Positions 1 to 9,456 of a DNA stretch of 64,000 nucleotides are shown piece after piece. Source of the DNA: Gammaproteobacteria bacterium 42_54_T18 (GTDB lineage: Bacteria > Pseudomonadota > Gammaproteobacteria > Pseudomonadales > Ketobacteraceae). The position numbers and the translations under genes are program-made. Under the pieces are notes generated by a model. That model was not told where the DNA came from. It saw nothing but the letters and a program-made list of their open reading frames with translations, and did not search any database. Position 1 is the first letter of the stretch; every line of letters begins with the position of its first letter. Where the stretch lies: positions 1 to 64,000 of the forward strand of contig MAAL01000185.1 in NCBI GenBank assembly GCA_002163245.1. Direction: 5' to 3'.

Positions 1-117
<117 letters not shown>

Positions 118-148
118 GTGATTATTTAAGAAATAATACTTTAATTTG

Positions 149-178
149 TTGCGTTTCTTGGCGTAACCGGGTTATAGT
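149..178 (+). promoter_or_regulatory. Candidate sigma-70 promoter of the S10 operon
   Basis: TTGCGT (149-154), an 18-base spacer and TATAGT (173-178) form a reasonable sigma-70 promoter between tuf and rpsJ. The bases just after the -10 box are GC-rich (GCGCCCC at 182-188), which is the kind of discriminator associated with stringent control of ribosomal promoters. The spacer length is slightly long. The call rests on matches to consensus only. Confidence 0.5.
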
Positions 179-181
179 ATC

Positions 182-203
182 GCGCCCCTGAGATATGGGG
201 CGC
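182..203 (+). promoter_or_regulatory. GC-rich hairpin at the start of the S10 leader
   Basis: GCGCCCC (182-188) pairs perfectly with GGGGCGC (197-203) across an 8-base loop. No T-run follows, so it is not an ordinary intrinsic terminator for tuf. The predicted S10 start site falls near its left arm, so the hairpin may be the 5' end of the S10 leader RNA. It could alternatively weaken read-through from tuf. Confidence 0.4.
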
Positions 204-237
204 AACCAACCCAGGCATTGATCTGGGGATGATTGAC

Positions 238-282
238 AAAATCACTCCTTACCCATTATGAGGTTGAGGCAGGTGATTTTTT
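238..282 (+). promoter_or_regulatory. S10 leader hairpin with U-tract (possible attenuator)
   Basis: AAAATCAC (238-245) pairs with GTGATTTT (273-280), and an inner CCTTACC/GGTTGAGG pairing extends the stem; the right arm runs into T277-T282. In E. coli, L4 represses the S10 operon by promoting termination at a U-rich site after a leader hairpin. This structure, 42 bases before rpsJ, has the same design. Homology to the E. coli leader was not tested. Confidence 0.45.
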
Positions 283-299
283 GCATGTTAAATTGTTAG

Positions 300-635
<336 letters not shown>

Positions 636-682
636 AGAGTTTACGTTGCAGTGTGCAGAAGCATTGTAGAAGAGGTAGGAAT

Positions 683-1321
683 ATGACAATCGGTCTAGTC
701 GGTCGAAAATGTGGTATGACTCGAGTGTTTAGTGAAGAGGGTGTTTCAATTCCGGTAACGGTGATTGAAGTTGACCCGAATCGTATTACTCAGGTTAAGA
801 CCCAAGAAAATGACGGATATAGCGCGATCCAGATTACCACTGGCGTTAGGAAGGCGTCTCGTGTTTCCAAAGCGGAAGGCGGGCATTTTGCTAAAGCGGG
901 TGTTGAAGCTGGGCGTGGTTTGTGGGAGTTTCGTTTGAAGGAAAGCGAAGGCTCTGAGTTGTCAGCTGGCGATAAGATAGACGTTAGCTCTTTTGAAGCG
1001 GGACAGTCAGTTGATGTGACTGGAACATCAAAAGGTAAAGGCTTTGCTGGTGTAATCAAGCGTTGGAATTTTCAAATGCAAGATGCAACCCATGGCAACT
1101 CTTTGGCGCACAGAGCGCCTGGTTCAATTGGCCAGTGCCAAACGCCAGGTCGAGTGTTCAAAGGCAAAAAAATGGCAGGCCATATGGGGTCTCGTCGCGT
1201 AACGGTACAATCTTTAGAGATAGTACGTGTAGATCAAGAGCGTAATTTGCTTTTGGTTAAAGGCGCTGTTCCGGGTGCACCTGGCAACGATGTTGTCGTG
1301 CTTCCAGCAGTAAAAGGTTAA
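683..1321 (+). CDS. rplC: 50S ribosomal protein L3 (uL3)
   Basis: I start this at ATG 683, after AGAGGTAGGA, which gives 212 residues beginning [16 protein letters not shown] as in the family. An upstream ATG at 653 would add ten atypical residues. L3 binds 23S rRNA and extends a loop to the peptidyl transferase centre; that loop ([32 protein letters not shown]) is intact, including the glutamine that PrmB methylates in E. coli. It is the second gene of the S10 operon. Confidence 0.96.
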   Translation: MTIGLVGRKCGMTRVFSEEGVSIPVTVIEVDPNRITQVKTQENDGYSAIQITTGVRKASRVSKAEGGHFAKAGVEAGRGLWEFRLKESEGSELSAGDKIDVSSFEAGQSVDVTGTSKGKGFAGVIKRWNFQMQDATHGNSLAHRAPGSIGQCQTPGRVFKGKKMAGHMGSRRVTVQSLEIVRVDQERNLLLVKGAVPGAPGNDVVVLPAVKG

Positions 1322-1340
1322 GCCTGAGAGGAAATAGCGG

Positions 1341-1943
1341 ATGAATCTGAATCTTGCCTCTGGCGGAACCGTTGATGTTTCTGAAGTAGCATTCGGGAAA
1401 GAGTTTAACGAGCCGTTGGTTCATCAAGTAGTAACATCATTTCTTGCAGGTGCCCGTCAAGGGACACGTGCACAGAAGACTCGATCTGAAGTACGTGGTG
1501 GCGGTGCTAAGCCATGGCGTCAAAAGGGAACTGGCCGAGCGCGTGCTGGTACTATCAGAAGCCCAATTTGGCGCTCTGGTGGTGTAACTTTTGCTGCCTC
1601 ACCTCAAGATCATAGTCAAAAAGTGAATAAGAAAATGTATCGTGGCGCAATGCGCTGCATACTTTCAGAATTAGTGCGACAAGATCGATTGGTAATAGTT
1701 GAGTCTGTAGAAATTGAGCAGCCAAAAACTAAGTTGCTAATCGCCAAGTTGAAAGAGCTAGGGCTTGAAAAGGCTCTAATTGTTACTGAAAATGTAGATG
1801 AGAATTTGTTTCTATCTTCTCGTAATCTGCCTTTCGTAAGCGTAATTGATGCGCAAAGTGCTGATCCAGTAAGTTTGATCGGTCACGAAAAGATTTTAGT
1901 AACAGTTGCCGCACTTAAGAAATTTGAGGAGTTGTTGGGATGA
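1341..1943 (+). CDS. rplD: 50S ribosomal protein L4 (uL4), S10 operon autoregulator
   Basis: The protein has 200 residues. The extended loop near residues 44-80 ([20 protein letters not shown] and [13 protein letters not shown]) is the part that lines the peptide exit tunnel. L4 binds domain I of 23S rRNA. In E. coli it also represses its own operon through the S10 leader, and a matching leader hairpin exists here at 238-282. The stop overlaps the rplW start by four bases (ATGA), which implies translational coupling. Confidence 0.96.
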   Translation: MNLNLASGGTVDVSEVAFGKEFNEPLVHQVVTSFLAGARQGTRAQKTRSEVRGGGAKPWRQKGTGRARAGTIRSPIWRSGGVTFAASPQDHSQKVNKKMYRGAMRCILSELVRQDRLVIVESVEIEQPKTKLLIAKLKELGLEKALIVTENVDENLFLSSRNLPFVSVIDAQSADPVSLIGHEKILVTVAALKKFEELLG

Positions 1944-2233
1944 ATCCAGAACGCATATTTAAAGTGCTGTTGGCTCCACACATCTCTGAGAAAGCCACAG
2001 TGATAGCTGAAAACAATCAATTTGTTTTCAAAGTTACCACCGATTCTACAAAGCGCGAAATCAAAGCAGCGGTTGAGCAATTGTGGGACGTAAAAGTAAA
2101 GTCTGTTAAAACGGTTAATGTAAAAGGCAAAACAAAGCGCTTCGGGCGCATGGAAGGCCGCCGTTCCGACTGGAAGAAAGCGTATGTTTCTCTTCAAGAC
2201 GGCTTTGATATTGACTTTCAAGGCGAAGCTTAA
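1940..2233 (+). CDS. rplW: 50S ribosomal protein L23 (uL23)
   Basis: The protein has 97 residues starting [20 protein letters not shown], with the conserved [14 protein letters not shown] segment near residues 57-70. L23 lies at the exit of the peptide tunnel and is the docking site for trigger factor and SRP. It starts inside the rplD stop codon, so the two genes are probably translationally coupled. Confidence 0.96.
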   Translation: MNPERIFKVLLAPHISEKATVIAENNQFVFKVTTDSTKREIKAAVEQLWDVKVKSVKTVNVKGKTKRFGRMEGRRSDWKKAYVSLQDGFDIDFQGEA

Positions 2234-2250
2234 GGCATAGGAGAGAGCGC

Positions 2251-3078
2251 ATGGCACTTGTTAAAGCAAAACCAACATCTCCAGGACGTCGCTTTGTCGT
2301 TAAAGTAACGAATCCTGATCTTCACAAAGGAGCACCTCACGGTCCCTTGGTGGAGTCGAAATCAAAAAGCGGTGGTCGAAACAATAATGGTCGTATTACT
2401 ACGCGCCATATTGGTGGTGGTCATAAGCAGGCTTACCGTATTATAGATTTTAAGCGTAATAAAGATGGTATCCCTGGTACTGTTGAACGCTTAGAGTACG
2501 ATCCTAATCGTACAGCTAATATCGCACTGATAAAGTACTTGGATGGTGAGAGACGTTATCTTATCGCTCCAAAAGGCTTAAGTGCTGGTGATAGCGTGCA
2601 ATCGGGTGAAGACGCGCCTATTAAAGTGGGTAACGCGTTGCCAATGAGGAACATGCCATTAGGTAGTGTTATTCATTGTATAGAAATGAAACCTGGAAAG
2701 GGCGCACAGATTGCTCGTAGTGCAGGAACATCTGCTCAGCTACTAGCGAGAGACGGGGGTTACGTAACATTACGTTTACGCTCTGGCGAAATGCGCAAAA
2801 TACTGGCAGAATGTCGCGCCACTATCGGTGAAGTTGGCAATTCTGAGCATGCGTTACGTTCATTAGGTAAGGCCGGTGCTAGTAGATGGCGCGGTGTCAG
2901 ACCAACTGTTCGTGGTGTTGCTATGAACCCAGTTGATCACCCGCATGGTGGTGGTGAAGGTCGTACTTCGGGCGGTCGTCATCCTGTAACACCTTGGGGC
3001 GTCCCAACAAAGGGTTACAAGACCAGAAAGAACAAACGCACTAATAAGCTTATTGTTCGCCGTCGCGGATCTAAGTAA
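2251..3078 (+). CDS. rplB: 50S ribosomal protein L2 (uL2)
   Basis: The protein has 275 residues, the usual length. It carries the RNA-binding OB-fold motif [17 protein letters not shown] (about residues 48-64) and the catalytic-centre segment [19 protein letters not shown] (about 224-242). The histidine of [10 protein letters not shown] has been implicated in peptidyl transferase function. L2 is required for subunit joining. The start follows AGGAGAG. Confidence 0.97.
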   Translation: MALVKAKPTSPGRRFVVKVTNPDLHKGAPHGPLVESKSKSGGRNNNGRITTRHIGGGHKQAYRIIDFKRNKDGIPGTVERLEYDPNRTANIALIKYLDGERRYLIAPKGLSAGDSVQSGEDAPIKVGNALPMRNMPLGSVIHCIEMKPGKGAQIARSAGTSAQLLARDGGYVTLRLRSGEMRKILAECRATIGEVGNSEHALRSLGKAGASRWRGVRPTVRGVAMNPVDHPHGGGEGRTSGGRHPVTPWGVPTKGYKTRKNKRTNKLIVRRRGSK

Positions 3079-3108
3079 TTAAATCGGAATTATTAAGAGG
3101 TATTTGTT

Positions 3109-3384
3109 GTGCCACGTTCACTTAAAAAAGGCCCCTTCATTGATGGCCATCTACTGAAGAAAGTGGAAGTTGCGCTCGAAACCAATTCTAAAAAGCCTAT
3201 TAAGACTTGGTCTCGACGCTCAATGATTCTACCGGAAATGGTTGGTTTAACTATTGCGGTACATAACGGTCGCCAGCATGTTCCAGTTCTCGTATCTGAA
3301 CATATGGTCGGTCACAAATTAGGTGAGTTCTCTTTGACCCGCACGTATCGCGGGCACATCGTAGACAAGAAAGCTAAACGTTAA
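3109..3384 (+). CDS. rpsS: 30S ribosomal protein S19 (uS19), GTG start
   Basis: The protein has 91 residues starting [18 protein letters not shown] after the initiator; the start codon is GTG at 3109, preceded by AAGAGG. S19 is in the 30S head, contacts the A-site finger of 23S rRNA and forms a pair with S13. The conserved [14 protein letters not shown] and [18 protein letters not shown] segments are intact. GTG is the only plausible start matching the conserved N terminus. Confidence 0.96.
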   Translation: MPRSLKKGPFIDGHLLKKVEVALETNSKKPIKTWSRRSMILPEMVGLTIAVHNGRQHVPVLVSEHMVGHKLGEFSLTRTYRGHIVDKKAKR

Positions 3385-3394
3385 GAGGTGAGTG

Positions 3395-3727
3395 ATGGAA
3401 GTAGCCGCTAAGCTAAAAGGTGCTCAAATTTCCGCACAGAAGGCTCGGTTAGTTGCTGATCAAGTTCGCGGTCAGAATGTAGACCAAGCACTGAATCTTT
3501 TGACTTTTAGTCCGAAGAAAGCAGCACACTTAATTAAGAAAATTTTGGAATCTGCAATCGCTAATGCTGAGCATAACGATGGTGCAGATGTTGATGAGTT
3601 GAAAATCTCTGCCATCTACGTTGATGAAGGTATGACACAGAAACGCATTCGACCACGAGCAAAAGGTCGAGCGGATCGGATTCTGAAAAGAAGCTGTCAT
3701 ATCACCATCAAGGTATCTGATAAATAG
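3395..3727 (+). CDS. rplV: 50S ribosomal protein L22 (uL22)
   Basis: ATG at 3395 gives 110 residues ([20 protein letters not shown]), the E. coli length; a GTG one codon upstream is less likely. L22 has a globular part on the 50S surface and a beta-hairpin that reaches into the exit tunnel. The hairpin segment [17 protein letters not shown] (about residues 82-98) is intact; macrolide resistance changes map to this loop in other species. Confidence 0.95.
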   Translation: MEVAAKLKGAQISAQKARLVADQVRGQNVDQALNLLTFSPKKAAHLIKKILESAIANAEHNDGADVDELKISAIYVDEGMTQKRIRPRAKGRADRILKRSCHITIKVSDK

Positions 3728-3739
3728 AGGAAAGGCTAG

Positions 3740-4423
3740 ATGGGTCAGAAAGTACATCCAACGGGTATACGTTTAGGGATTGTTAAAAAGCACGCTTCGA
3801 CGTGGTATGCAAGCCCTAAGAACTACGCCGAGTATCTACTTACAGATTTGCAGGTTAGAGAGTATCTGCTTAATCGTTTAAAGGCAGCTTCTGTAAGTCG
3901 TATCGAGATTGAGCGGCCAGCAGAAAATGCTCGCATCACCATTAAAACTGCACGGCCTGGTATTGTTATCGGGAAGCGCGGGGAAGATGTTGAGAAGCTT
4001 CGTAAAGAAGTTTCAAAGCGAATGGGCGTTCCTGTACATATAAACATTGAGGAAATCCGCAAGCCTGAGCTTGATGCTAAGCTTGTTGCCGATAGTGTAG
4101 CTTCTCAGTTGGAGCGTCGAGTTATGTTTCGACGAGCCATGAAGCGTGCGGTTCAAAACGCGATGCGAATTGGTGCTCAAGGTATAAAGGTATCGGTAGC
4201 AGGCCGCTTAGGTGGTGCTGAAATCGCTCGTACAGAGTGGTATCGTGAAGGTCGTGTACCTTTGCATACACTTCGAGCTGATATCGATTACGCCTCAGTC
4301 CGAGCTGAAACCACCTACGGTACAATTGGTGTTAAAGTTTGGATATTCAAGGGCGAAATCCTTGAGGGAATGGAGCCAGTCGAAGAGCCGAAAAGCAAAC
4401 GACCACACTCCAAGAAGCGCTAA
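3740..4423 (+). CDS. rpsC: 30S ribosomal protein S3 (uS3)
   Basis: The protein has 227 residues starting [13 protein letters not shown]. It has a type II KH domain with the GKRG loop at residues 78-81, followed by the C-terminal domain with [11 protein letters not shown]3 lies at the mRNA entry channel and contributes to the ribosomal helicase activity. It ends in a lysine/arginine-rich tail as usual. No oddities. Confidence 0.97.
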   Translation: MGQKVHPTGIRLGIVKKHASTWYASPKNYAEYLLTDLQVREYLLNRLKAASVSRIEIERPAENARITIKTARPGIVIGKRGEDVEKLRKEVSKRMGVPVHINIEEIRKPELDAKLVADSVASQLERRVMFRRAMKRAVQNAMRIGAQGIKVSVAGRLGGAEIARTEWYREGRVPLHTLRADIDYASVRAETTYGTIGVKVWIFKGEILEGMEPVEEPKSKRPHSKKR

Positions 4424-4447
4424 CGAGCTAGTTAAAGGTTATTAGAG

Positions 4448-4861
4448 ATGTTACAACCTAAACGTACAAAGTTTCGAAAGCAGCACAAGGGTCGCAACCG
4501 CGGCTTGGCATTGCGCGGAAGCAAAGTATCTTTCGGTACAATCGCTCTTAAAGCGACTGGCCGTGGACGCATAACCGCACGCCAAATTGAAGCTGCTCGA
4601 CGAGCAATGACACGCCACATAAAACGTGGTGGGAAAATTTGGATTCGTGTCTTCCCTGACAAACCTATCACTGAAAAACCTCTTGAGGTTCGACAGGGTA
4701 AAGGTAAGGGAAATGTTGAATACTGGGTAGCACAGGTTCAACCTGGTAAAGTTCTTTATGAGATGGAAGGTGTCTCTGAAGATGTTGCACGAGAAGCGTT
4801 TGCACTTGCTGCGGCAAAACTGCCAGTGGCGACAACAATTGTAACTCGGACGGTGATGTAA
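4448..4861 (+). CDS. rplP: 50S ribosomal protein L16 (uL16)
   Basis: The protein has 137 residues and begins [20 protein letters not shown]16 binds near the A-site tRNA elbow and organises the central protuberance. The loop [19 protein letters not shown] contains Arg82, which corresponds to the arginine hydroxylated by YcfD/RoxA in E. coli. The stop codon shares its last A with the rpmC ATG, so the genes are coupled. Confidence 0.96.
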   Translation: MLQPKRTKFRKQHKGRNRGLALRGSKVSFGTIALKATGRGRITARQIEAARRAMTRHIKRGGKIWIRVFPDKPITEKPLEVRQGKGKGNVEYWVAQVQPGKVLYEMEGVSEDVAREAFALAAAKLPVATTIVTRTVM

Positions 4862-5055
4862 TGAAGACAAGCGAACTGAGAGACAAAAACGTTGAGCAAC
4901 TGAACGAAGAGCTTCTTGAGCTACGTCGTACGCAGTTCGGTCGACGTATGGAGCATGCAACTGGGCAGATGAATCAGCACCATTTGCTAAGGCAGGTTCG
5001 ACGTGATATCGCTCGTGTGAAAACAGTGTTGACCGAAAAGAAGCAGGGTAAATAA
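4861..5055 (+). CDS. rpmC: 50S ribosomal protein L29 (uL29)
   Basis: The protein has 64 residues, two predicted helices, with the conserved [17 protein letters not shown] segment and [14 protein letters not shown]29 sits next to L23 at the tunnel exit. It overlaps the rplP stop by one base and ends two bases before rpsQ, a very tight arrangement. Confidence 0.95.
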   Translation: MKTSELRDKNVEQLNEELLELRRTQFGRRMEHATGQMNQHHLLRQVRRDIARVKTVLTEKKQGK

Positions 5056-5057
5056 GT

Positions 5058-5324
5058 ATGTCTGAGCAAGTAGCTGAAACCAAAAAACGCGCTCTAACAG
5101 GTAAAGTAGTCAGTGTAAAAGCTAATAAGACTATTACCGTACTTGTAGAGCGTAAGGTAAAGCATCCTGTTTACGGTAAATTTGTTCGTCGTTCCACGAA
5201 GTTTCATGCACATGATGAAGCTAATACGTGTAACGATGGCGATATCGTAACAATAGAAGAGTGTCGTCCACTATCTAAAACTAAGTGTTGGCGCTTAGTT
5301 AAAGTAGAAGTTCAAGCTAAGTAA
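5058..5324 (+). CDS. rpsQ: 30S ribosomal protein S17 (uS17)
   Basis: The protein has 88 residues with an OB fold: [31 protein letters not shown], then the conserved [26 protein letters not shown]17 binds 16S rRNA early in 30S assembly. It is the last gene of the classical S10 operon; a 74-base gap separates it from rplN, the first gene of the spc unit. Confidence 0.96.
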   Translation: MSEQVAETKKRALTGKVVSVKANKTITVLVERKVKHPVYGKFVRRSTKFHAHDEANTCNDGDIVTIEECRPLSKTKCWRLVKVEVQAK

Positions 5325-5368
5325 TTAGCCTGAGTGGATGTGAATTTAGAATTTGCTTGTAGATATTT

Positions 5369-5382
5369 TATGCTACAGCATA
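5369..5382 (+). promoter_or_regulatory. Small hairpin in the rpsQ-rplN gap (spc operon leader)
   Basis: TATGCT (5369-5374) and AGCATA (5377-5382) form a short inverted repeat 17 bases before the rplN start, in the only sizeable gap between S10 and spc genes. The gap is AT-rich and could hold a weak promoter such as TTTAGA with TATGCT at 18 bases, but the match is poor. It may be only mRNA structure. Confidence 0.25.
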
Positions 5383-5398
5383 GGTTTGGAGTGGACCG

Positions 5399-5767
5399 AT
5401 GATTCAGACCCAATCAATGCTAGAAGTCGCTGATAACAGCGGTGCAAGACGAGTTATGTGTATCAAAGTATTGGGCGGTTCACACCGACGATATGCTCGT
5501 GTTGGCGATGTAATTAAAGTTACTGTGAAAGAAGCAATTCCTCGCGGTAAAGTAAAAAAGGGTGATGTGCTAAACGCAGTAGTTGTGCGCACTCGTCAAT
5601 GTGTTCGCCGCCCAGATGGGTCAGCGATCCGATTTGATGATAATGCAGCGGTACTTCTAAACGCGTCAAAGCAGCCTATTGGTACCCGTATTTTTGGGCC
5701 TGTTACTCGCGAATTGCGTAACGAACAGTTTATGAAAATTGTTTCGCTAGCGCCTGAAGTGCTCTAG
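5399..5767 (+). CDS. rplN: 50S ribosomal protein L14 (uL14)
   Basis: The protein has 122 residues starting [28 protein letters not shown], the family signature. L14 forms part of the subunit interface (bridge B8) and is the binding site for the silencing factor RsfS. It starts the spc group after a 74-base gap with a GGAGTGG binding site. Confidence 0.97.
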   Translation: MIQTQSMLEVADNSGARRVMCIKVLGGSHRRYARVGDVIKVTVKEAIPRGKVKKGDVLNAVVVRTRQCVRRPDGSAIRFDDNAAVLLNASKQPIGTRIFGPVTRELRNEQFMKIVSLAPEVL

Positions 5768-5781
5768 GTAGGGGTTCTAAT

Positions 5782-6096
5782 ATGTTAAAGATCAGAAAAG
5801 ATGACGAAATTATAGTTATCACAGGTAAAGATAAAGGTAAGAAAGGTAAGGTCCTTAAGGTTCTTGACCAAAAGCTTATCGTATCTGGAATCAACATAGT
5901 TAAGCGTCACACTAAGCCGAACCCAAATAAGGGTGTGGCAGGTGGAATCGTAGAGAAAGAAGCTGCAATACAGCTTTCTAACGTAGCTATTTACAATCCT
6001 CAAACTCAGAAAGCTGATCGTGTTGGCTTTAAAGTTCAAGAAGATGGTAATAAAGTTCGTTTCTACAAATCTACAAATGAAGTGTTTGGTAGCTAA
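5782..6096 (+). CDS. rplX: 50S ribosomal protein L24 (uL24)
   Basis: The protein has 104 residues. The N-terminal KOW motif [18 protein letters not shown] (about residues 9-26) binds RNA, followed by [14 protein letters not shown]24 is one of the two assembly-initiator proteins of the 50S subunit. In E. coli, S8 regulates the spc mRNA around the L24-L5 junction; the 26-base rplX-rplE gap here could host such a site, but I cannot show it. Confidence 0.96.
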   Translation: MLKIRKDDEIIVITGKDKGKKGKVLKVLDQKLIVSGINIVKRHTKPNPNKGVAGGIVEKEAAIQLSNVAIYNPQTQKADRVGFKVQEDGNKVRFYKSTNEVFGS

Positions 6097-6122
6097 CGGA
6101 TCGGATGAACTAGGTTATAACG

Positions 6123-6662
6123 ATGAGCAATTTGAAAGAGTTTTACCAAAAAGAAGTCGTCGGTAAACTGCAAGATCAGTTCAAATTCAAAAGTGTAATG
6201 GAAGTGCCTCGCATTACCAAAATCACCTTGAATATGGGCGTTGGTGAAGCAACATCCGATAAGAAAGCACTTGATGGCGCTTTAAAAGATCTTACTGCGA
6301 TAACTGGACAGAAACCTTTAGTGTGTAATGCACGTAAGTCTGTAGCTGGTTTTAAAGTTCGTGAAGGTTGGCCTATCGGTGCAAAAGTCACATTGCGTGG
6401 CGAAAGAATGTACGAGTTTATGGAGCGCCTTATTAGTATTGCGATCCCTAGAATTCGAGATTTCCGTGGTCTGAATCCTAAGTCTTTTGACGGTCGTGGG
6501 AACTACTCCATGGGTCTGAAAGAGCAGATCGTATTTGCTGAAATTGAATACGATAAAATTGACAAGCTTCGCGGCATGGATATTACCATTACAACAAGCG
6601 CTAAAAACGATGAAGAAGGACGCGCGTTGTTACGTGCCTTTAACTTCCCGTTGAAGCAATAG
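6123..6662 (+). CDS. rplE: 50S ribosomal protein L5 (uL5)
   Basis: The protein has 179 residues with the signature [16 protein letters not shown] (about 28-43) and the C-terminal [21 protein letters not shown]5 binds 5S rRNA and contacts P-site tRNA in the central protuberance. It is followed after 10 bases by rpsN. Confidence 0.97.
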   Translation: MSNLKEFYQKEVVGKLQDQFKFKSVMEVPRITKITLNMGVGEATSDKKALDGALKDLTAITGQKPLVCNARKSVAGFKVREGWPIGAKVTLRGERMYEFMERLISIAIPRIRDFRGLNPKSFDGRGNYSMGLKEQIVFAEIEYDKIDKLRGMDITITTSAKNDEEGRALLRAFNFPLKQ

Positions 6663-6672
6663 GAATACAGAT

Positions 6673-6978
6673 ATGGCAAAGGTTTCAATGGTTGTACGTG
6701 AGAAAAAACGTACGAAACTGGTAGCAAAGTATGCTGTGAAGCGTGCCGAGCTTAAAGAGATCATTCGCAGCCCAGACTCAACTGATGAGCAACGTTGGGA
6801 TGCGCAAATAAAATTACAGAGTTTACCTCGTGATTCGTCACCCGTAAGACAACGCAACCGTTGCGGTTTGACTGGGCGTCCTCATGGGTTTTACCGTAAG
6901 TTCGGCTTGAGCCGAAATAAATTACGCGAAGCTGCAATGCGCGGTGAAGTGCCTGGTCTTAAAAAGGCTAGCTGGTAA
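6673..6978 (+). CDS. rpsN: 30S ribosomal protein S14 (uS14), zinc-free long form
   Basis: The protein has 101 residues, the long form without CxxC zinc ligands. The conserved ending [22 protein letters not shown] and [17 protein letters not shown] is intact. S14 is in the 30S head near S3 and S10. The zinc-independent form is of interest because folE2, another zinc-sparing gene type, is present at 59033. Confidence 0.96.
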   Translation: MAKVSMVVREKKRTKLVAKYAVKRAELKEIIRSPDSTDEQRWDAQIKLQSLPRDSSPVRQRNRCGLTGRPHGFYRKFGLSRNKLREAAMRGEVPGLKKASW

Positions 6979-7001
6979 GCGAATAACGGAGCAAACGAAA
7001 C

Positions 7002-7394
7002 ATGAGTATGCAAGATCCCTTGGCAGATTTCTTAACTCGTATACGTAATGGCCAAATGGCAAATCACGTAACGGTTACCATGCCTGCGTCAAAAATGAAA
7101 CTTTCTGTTGCTAATGTGCTTCAAAGCGAAGGTTACATAGATAGTGTAAGTGTTACTTCCGACGTAAAAGCAGAGCTAAGTATTGCTCTGAAATATTTCG
7201 AAGGAAAGCCTGTTATCTCTAAAATAGAAAGAGTGAGCCGTCCTGGACTACGAATTTACAAAGGAAAGGATAGCCTTCCTAAAGTAATTGGTGGACTTGG
7301 CGTAGCGATCGTATCTACAGCCCAGGGCGTGATGTCCGACCGTGCCGCACGTAGTGCAGGTATTGGCGGCGAAGTCTTGTGTTTCGTATCCTAA
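7002..7394 (+). CDS. rpsH: 30S ribosomal protein S8 (uS8)
   Basis: The protein has 130 residues starting [18 protein letters not shown], with the C-terminal RNA-binding signature [21 protein letters not shown]8 binds helix 21 of 16S rRNA and, in E. coli, represses spc operon translation. The position between rpsN and rplF is standard. Confidence 0.97.
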   Translation: MSMQDPLADFLTRIRNGQMANHVTVTMPASKMKLSVANVLQSEGYIDSVSVTSDVKAELSIALKYFEGKPVISKIERVSRPGLRIYKGKDSLPKVIGGLGVAIVSTAQGVMSDRAARSAGIGGEVLCFVS

Positions 7395-7407
7395 TAGGTG
7401 AACGACG

Positions 7408-7941
7408 ATGTCAAGAATAGCAAAAGCCCCCATTAGCCTGCCTGCTGGCGTAGAGGCAACGGTTACAGGGCAAGAAGTTAAAGTTAAAGGTGGTAAAGGT
7501 GAGCTGAGCTTAACTTTACACCAGTCAATTAGAGCAGAAGTGAAAGATAATATCATTTCTGTTTCGCCAGTAGCCGAGTCAAAAGATAACTGGGCAATGG
7601 CAGGAACTATGCGCTCACTGGCCAATAACATGGTTATTGGTGTTAGCCAGGGTTTCGAAAAGAAACTAGAGCTAAAAGGTGTTGGTTATCGAGCTCAAGT
7701 TAAAGGGAAAGTGATTAATCTAACGTTAGGTTTCTCTCACCCGGTAGAGTTCGCAATTCCTGAGGGAATTACTGCTGAAACGCCAAGTCAAACTGAGATT
7801 ATACTCAAAGGCGTTGATAAGCAGTTGATCGGACAAGCAGCAGCGAATATTCGCGCTTACCGTCCACCAGAGCCTTATAAAGGCAAAGGTGTTCGTTATG
7901 CTGATGAGCATGTTCGACGTAAAGAAGCCAAGAAAAAATAA
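7408..7941 (+). CDS. rplF: 50S ribosomal protein L6 (uL6)
   Basis: The protein has 177 residues with two repeated alpha/beta domains and the C-terminal signature [23 protein letters not shown]6 lies near the sarcin-ricin loop where elongation factors bind. It ends in a lysine-rich tail. No irregularities. Confidence 0.97.
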   Translation: MSRIAKAPISLPAGVEATVTGQEVKVKGGKGELSLTLHQSIRAEVKDNIISVSPVAESKDNWAMAGTMRSLANNMVIGVSQGFEKKLELKGVGYRAQVKGKVINLTLGFSHPVEFAIPEGITAETPSQTEIILKGVDKQLIGQAAANIRAYRPPEPYKGKGVRYADEHVRRKEAKKK

Positions 7942-7961
7942 CAGTTGAGAAGATAAAGACT

Positions 7962-8309
7962 ATGAGTGACAAAAAAGTATCTCGTCTTCGCAGAGCCAAG
8001 CGCTCACGTATGAAAATACGCGAACTCGGTGTCGATCGTCTAACTGTACATCGCACACCAAGACATATATACGCACAGGTTATCTCTAAAGATGGAGGCA
8101 CGGTTATAGCAAGTGCTTCAACGCTAGAGAAAGATTTCCAAGGGGCTACTGGTAATAGTGACGCTGCAGCGATCGTAGGCAAGAATATTGCTGAGAGAGC
8201 GAAAGAAAAAGGTGTTACTAGTGTAGCGTTCGACCGTTCAGGTTTTCGTTATCACGGACGTGTTGCAGCATTAGCTGATGCAGCCCGTGAAACCGGTCTT
8301 GAGTTCTAA
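7962..8309 (+). CDS. rplR: 50S ribosomal protein L18 (uL18)
   Basis: The protein has 115 residues, with an arginine/lysine-rich N terminus ([17 protein letters not shown]) and the conserved [11 protein letters not shown] and [24 protein letters not shown]18 binds 5S rRNA together with L5 and L25. The ATG follows GAAGATAAAGACT, a weak binding site. Confidence 0.96.
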   Translation: MSDKKVSRLRRAKRSRMKIRELGVDRLTVHRTPRHIYAQVISKDGGTVIASASTLEKDFQGATGNSDAAAIVGKNIAERAKEKGVTSVAFDRSGFRYHGRVAALADAARETGLEF

Positions 8310-8320
8310 AGGGTTTTAAG

Positions 8321-8821
8321 ATGGCTAAAGTTGAAGATAAGAACGAAGGCTTACAGGAAAAACTTGTTCAGGTTAATCGTGTAGCTAAAGTTGTTAAAGG
8401 TGGTCGAATTTTCGGTTTCACAGCGCTAACTGTTGTTGGTGATGGAGCTGGGAAAGTTGGTTTTGGACGTGGTAAGGCTCGTGAAGTGCCTATCGCAATT
8501 CAGAAAGCACTTGAAGCGGCTAGAAGAAATATGGTCACTGTTGAGCTAAACGGCACAACATTGCAGCATGCAATCAAAGCTAATCACGGCGCATCCAAGA
8601 TTTATATGCAGCCTGCATCTGATGGTACTGGTATTATTGCTGGTGGCGCGATGCGTGCAGTATTGGAAGTGGCTGGTGTACAGAACGTATTGGCGAAATG
8701 CTACGGTTCAACTAACCCTGTAAACGTTGTGCGAGCAACGGTGAAAGGATTGGCTGAAATGAATTCTCCAGCTGATGTTGCTGCTAAGCGTGGCAAGACA
8801 GTAGAAGAGATTTTGGGGTAG
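8321..8821 (+). CDS. rpsE: 30S ribosomal protein S5 (uS5)
   Basis: The protein has 166 residues. It has the N-terminal double-stranded RNA-binding fold with [26 protein letters not shown]-type core (about residues 26-51) and a C-terminal domain with [13 protein letters not shown]5 is at the mRNA entry pore and influences decoding accuracy; known ram and spectinomycin-resistance changes map to this protein. The start is only 11 bases after rplR. Confidence 0.97.
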   Translation: MAKVEDKNEGLQEKLVQVNRVAKVVKGGRIFGFTALTVVGDGAGKVGFGRGKAREVPIAIQKALEAARRNMVTVELNGTTLQHAIKANHGASKIYMQPASDGTGIIAGGAMRAVLEVAGVQNVLAKCYGSTNPVNVVRATVKGLAEMNSPADVAAKRGKTVEEILG

Positions 8822-8824
8822 GTC

Positions 8825-9013
8825 ATGAGCGAAAAAAATACTATCAAAGTTACACTAACCAAAAGCGCTAGCGGACGATTGAAAAATCATGTTGCTTGCG
8901 TAAGAGGTTTAGGGTTACGACGCATCGGCCATACTGTTGAAGTTGAAGATACTCCTTCAGTACGTGGCATGGTGAATAAAGTTTATTATATGGTTCGAGT
9001 AGAAGGTGAGTAA
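8825..9013 (+). CDS. rpmD: 50S ribosomal protein L30 (uL30)
   Basis: The protein has 62 residues, with the signature [28 protein letters not shown]-type core (about residues 17-44) followed by [13 protein letters not shown]30 is a small surface protein of the 50S subunit. The stop is one base before the rplO ATG. Confidence 0.95.
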   Translation: MSEKNTIKVTLTKSASGRLKNHVACVRGLGLRRIGHTVEVEDTPSVRGMVNKVYYMVRVEGE

Positions 9014-9014
9014 T

Positions 9015-9449
9015 ATGCAACTTAATACTCTCAGTCCTGCTCCAGGTTCACGTCCTACAGGTAAGCGTGTAGGCCGAGGAATTGGTAGCGGACTAGGAAA
9101 AACATGTGGTCGTGGCCATAAGGGACAAAAATCCCGTTCTGGTGGTTCTGTTAAGCCTGGATTCGAAGGCGGGCAGATGCCATTACAGCGTCGAGTTCCT
9201 AAGTTTGGTTTCACCTCTCGTAAGTCTTTGGTTTCAGCAGAAGTAAGATTATCTGAATTGGCCAAAGTTGAAGGCGAGATTGTGAGCCTTGAAACTTTAA
9301 AAGCTGCAGGCGTTCTTCGTAAAGATGTACGTTTTGCAAAAGTAGTTTTATCCGGCGAGATTGCGAGAAGCGTTACTCTTAAGGGCCTTAGGGCTACTAA
9401 AGGTGCGTTGGAAGCAATTGAAGCTGCAGGTGGTAAGGTAGAGGAATAA
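9015..9449 (+). CDS. rplO: 50S ribosomal protein L15 (uL15)
   Basis: ATG at 9015, one base after the rpmD stop, gives 144 residues starting [22 protein letters not shown], as in E. coli. A GTG three codons earlier lies inside rpmD and is less likely. The glycine-rich N-terminal arm penetrates 23S rRNA, and [18 protein letters not shown] is intact. L15 acts late in 50S assembly. Confidence 0.95.
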   Translation: MQLNTLSPAPGSRPTGKRVGRGIGSGLGKTCGRGHKGQKSRSGGSVKPGFEGGQMPLQRRVPKFGFTSRKSLVSAEVRLSELAKVEGEIVSLETLKAAGVLRKDVRFAKVVLSGEIARSVTLKGLRATKGALEAIEAAGGKVEE

Positions 9450-9456
9450 TAACGGT

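Noticed and set aside
790-1059. Long reverse-strand frames opposite ribosomal protein genes
   Set aside because: They mirror highly conserved coding sequence, have no binding sites and no recognisable protein features.
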